Positions 51,181-52,860 of a stretch of 52,860 nt of DNA are shown piece by piece. Source of the stretch: an uncultured Lachnospiraceae bacterium (lineage in GTDB: Bacteria; Bacillota; Clostridia; Lachnospirales; Lachnospiraceae); contig CAJUQO010000018.1 in the NCBI GenBank assembly GCA_910588295.1, positions 1 to 52,860 of the forward strand, given 5' to 3'. Position numbers and translations under genes: made by a program. The stretch's first letter is position 1. Each line of letters starts with the position of its first letter. The notes beneath the pieces are model-generated. The model was not told where the DNA came from and searched no databases. It saw only the letters and a program-made list of their open reading frames with translations.

Positions 51181-52179
51181 ATGCAGCAACTGAAATTCTG
51201 TTACTATAATAAGATGGCGGAAAAGGATATGACAGAGCAATTAAATGCCCAATTGCAGGTTCGGTATATCAAACTGCACTTTCATTTGCATATGCTGGAG
51301 GATACATGGCTCCCACGCAACAAAGTATCTGCGCTGCGGGGCGGCATGGGAGAAATGCTCCTGCGTTCAAACTGCATACGGGACAGGGAATGCCCGGACT
51401 GTGACTTCGCTGGAGAATGTATTGTGAGGCGGATCATGTATTCCCGGATGGAGATCCAGCCGGATTTCATGCATCAGGGGGACAGCGTGGGCTATGTGGT
51501 GGAGTGCGAGGATTATAGAGAGGAATACAGAGCCGGCGATATGTTGGCTTTCCAGCTCATCCTGTTCGGGAAAAATATCGTGTATTTCCACCAGTATATG
51601 CAGGCTTTTGCCTATCTGGGAAGGAAGGGGCTGGGAAAAAACAGAGCGCATTTTTCTATTGAGTCGGTGACCAATTCCCAATGCGAAAAACTGGTGGAAG
51701 GCGGTCAGATTTATAAAAATAATTTTACGGTACAGACATTGGCAGAATATGTGAAGTACCGCATGCGGGAAAGGCGGCGGGAAGATATTCTTCTATTCCA
51801 TACGCCTCTGACGTTAAAATATCAGGGGAGGATCATGGAAGGCTTCCAGACGGAAGCAGTGATGGCGGCTATCGCCAGAAGACTTTATATATTGGCCTGC
51901 TTTGAGGGTATAGACGCAGGTAAGGCGGATATTTCTGGTCATGTGCCGGATCTAATCAGCCAAAGGGTGCGGAAGTCGGCTGTTGCGAGGTATTCCTCAA
52001 CCCATGATGAAAAAATCTGGTTAAAGGGCATTCGCGGCAGCGCCCGGATCGGGATGCCGGACGAAACGGCGAAAATACTACTGTATGCCGGGGAACTGAT
52101 GCACATAGGCAAAAATACCAGCTTCGGTTTTGGGCGTTACAGTCTGGCGCTGGAGAAAAGGGGCATTGGCATAGAATAA
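51181..52179 (+). CDS. cas6: CRISPR pre-crRNA endoribonuclease Cas6
   Basis: A 332-residue Cas6 RAMP protein. The first ferredoxin fold starts at RYIKLHFHLHMLEDTWLPRN, followed by SALRGGMGEML and a Cys pair region (CPDCDFAGECIV). The C-terminal Gly-rich loop is GKNTSFGFGRYSLALE. Cas6 cuts repeats to make crRNAs with an eight-base handle. I prefer ATG 51181 because GAGAAGGGAG stands five bases before it; later Met codons are possible. It lies about 9 kb from the other cas genes, between an M20 relic and a recombinase. Confidence 0.88.
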   Translation: MQQLKFCYYNKMAEKDMTEQLNAQLQVRYIKLHFHLHMLEDTWLPRNKVSALRGGMGEMLLRSNCIRDRECPDCDFAGECIVRRIMYSRMEIQPDFMHQGDSVGYVVECEDYREEYRAGDMLAFQLILFGKNIVYFHQYMQAFAYLGRKGLGKNRAHFSIESVTNSQCEKLVEGGQIYKNNFTVQTLAEYVKYRMRERRREDILLFHTPLTLKYQGRIMEGFQTEAVMAAIARRLYILACFEGIDAGKADISGHVPDLISQRVRKSAVARYSSTHDEKIWLKGIRGSARIGMPDETAKILLYAGELMHIGKNTSFGFGRYSLALEKRGIGIE

Positions 52180-52223
52180 ATGTTTGTAGCTGTATCAGAA
52201 ACTTTCATCAGCGATCTGGTGAT

Positions 52224-52290
52224 ATATGCTCTAAGCGACTTGTTAATTCACTGATTTTTCGGTGATAGGCGAGGACAGCTTAGAGCATAT
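52224..52290. repeat. 13-bp inverted repeat ahead of the recombinase
   Basis: ATATGCTCTAAGC (52224-52236) and GCTTAGAGCATAT (52278-52290) are perfect inverted copies 41 bases apart, ending about ten bases before the recombinase ribosome site. They may be an element end, an operator or a recombination site. Confidence 0.6.
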
Positions 52291-52313
52291 TTCATTTTGA
52301 GGAGGTCTGTGCT

Positions 52314-52860
52314 ATGGCAAAAACCAAGATTGCGCTGCTGTATGAAAGGTTAAGCCGTGACGATGAACTGCAAGGGGAGAGTTTTTCAATCCAAAATCAA
52401 AAAATCATGCTGGAGGACTTCGCCCGCCGGAATGGGTATCCCCGTTTCAAGCACTTCACGGATGACGGCGTTTCCGGCACCCGCTTTGACCGGCCCGGTT
52501 TTATGGCGATGATGGAGGAAGTCGAGGACGGCAATGTGGAGGCAATCATCATCAAGGATATGTCCAGAATGGGCCGTGACTATCTGAAAGTCGGTCAGGT
52601 AATGGAAATTCTTCGCCAACGGGGAGTGCGGCTGATTGCCATTAACGACAATGTAGACACCGCTAAAGGGGACAATGACATGACCCCATTCTTGAACATC
52701 ATGTACGAGTTTTACGCCCGCGACACCAGCAAGAAAATTCGCTCTGTGTTCAAAGCCAAGGGCATGAGCGGCAAGCACCTGACGGGGACAGTGATCTACG
52801 GCTATCTGTGGGATGAAAAGCGGGAGCATTGGCTGGTGGACGAGGAGGCCGCTGCCGTAG
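52314..52860 (+). CDS. Large serine recombinase (partial, runs off the window)
   Basis: The N-terminal 182 residues are visible. The resolvase-like catalytic domain has Ser14 in LLYERLSRDDELQGESFSIQ, IIIKDMSRMGRDYLKVGQ with the active-site Arg residues, and the start of the recombinase domain (GKHLTGTVIYGYLWD). Proteins of this TnpX/Tn4451 type excise and insert mobile elements through a short core. ATG 52314 follows GAGGAGG. Its presence suggests that an element boundary lies near 52.2 kb. Confidence 0.93.
   Translation, partial: MAKTKIALLYERLSRDDELQGESFSIQNQKIMLEDFARRNGYPRFKHFTDDGVSGTRFDRPGFMAMMEEVEDGNVEAIIIKDMSRMGRDYLKVGQVMEILRQRGVRLIAINDNVDTAKGDNDMTPFLNIMYEFYARDTSKKIRSVFKAKGMSGKHLTGTVIYGYLWDEKREHWLVDEEAAAV

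Overview
The window looks like the chromosome of a strictly anaerobic, moderately GC-rich Bacillota, most probably a Lachnospiraceae-type clostridium. The grounds are strong AGGAGG ribosome binding sites with ATG/GTG/TTG starts, a sortase-anchored SpaA/VaFE surface protein, many small XRE-type regulators, a tRNA gene without encoded CCA, a DnaJ/DUF5685 pair and the overall gene style. No 16S rRNA is present, so the family is an inference.

Positions 1-31,200 are mostly ordinary chromosome: a RelB/PIN toxin-antitoxin pair; a 1,763-residue cell-wall protein; two small HTH regulators; a DUF885 protein; a dense DnaA-box cluster; an F-type ATP synthase operon (atpB-E-F-[H+A fused]-G-D-C); trmB, a Cys-rich microprotein, a thioredoxin and tRNA-Lys(CTT); two tandem structured RNA-like units; a patatin phospholipase; a GH3 hydrolase; a UPF0303 protein; fructokinase and 6-phosphofructokinase; RecQ; a secreted Ig-like protein; and a membrane protein/DnaJ/DUF5685 cluster.

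Positions 31,400-42,350 are a CRISPR island of type III flavour. Four related leaders share a promoter (TTGCGN-17-TACAAT). Leader 0 carries one decayed repeat. Leader 1 drives a seven-repeat array and leader 2 a six-repeat array. Leader 3, further right, drives a five-repeat array. Between arrays 1 and 2 lie a DUF6431 gene, a CARF-HEPN ring-nucleotide effector broken by an in-frame TAG, cas1, cas2, a 945-residue reverse transcriptase fused to an archaeo-eukaryotic primase (RT-AEP) and a HAD 5'-nucleotidase. No Cas10/Cas7/Cas5 effector is in the window. A group II intron sits directly behind a hairpin upstream of leader 1. Cas6 is stranded at 51.2-52.2 kb, beyond an unrelated block.

Positions 42,400-50,000 are that block: a ClpP paralogue and a VirD4-like coupling ATPase on the plus strand, array 3, then a minus-strand operon. 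The operon encodes a short protein, an OmpA-type lipoprotein whose signal peptide is frameshifted in an A7 tract, a DNA/RNA non-specific nuclease interrupted by an in-frame TGA, a HerA-like ATPase and a probable pseudo-ATPase. The window ends with IS-transposase and M20-peptidase remnants, cas6 and the start of a large serine recombinase.

Together, the right-hand 21 kb reads as a mobile defence/transfer island in partial decay. Its most distinctive part is an adaptation module (Cas1-Cas2-RT/AEP-nucleotidase) that could write spacers from RNA but shows no visible interference complex.
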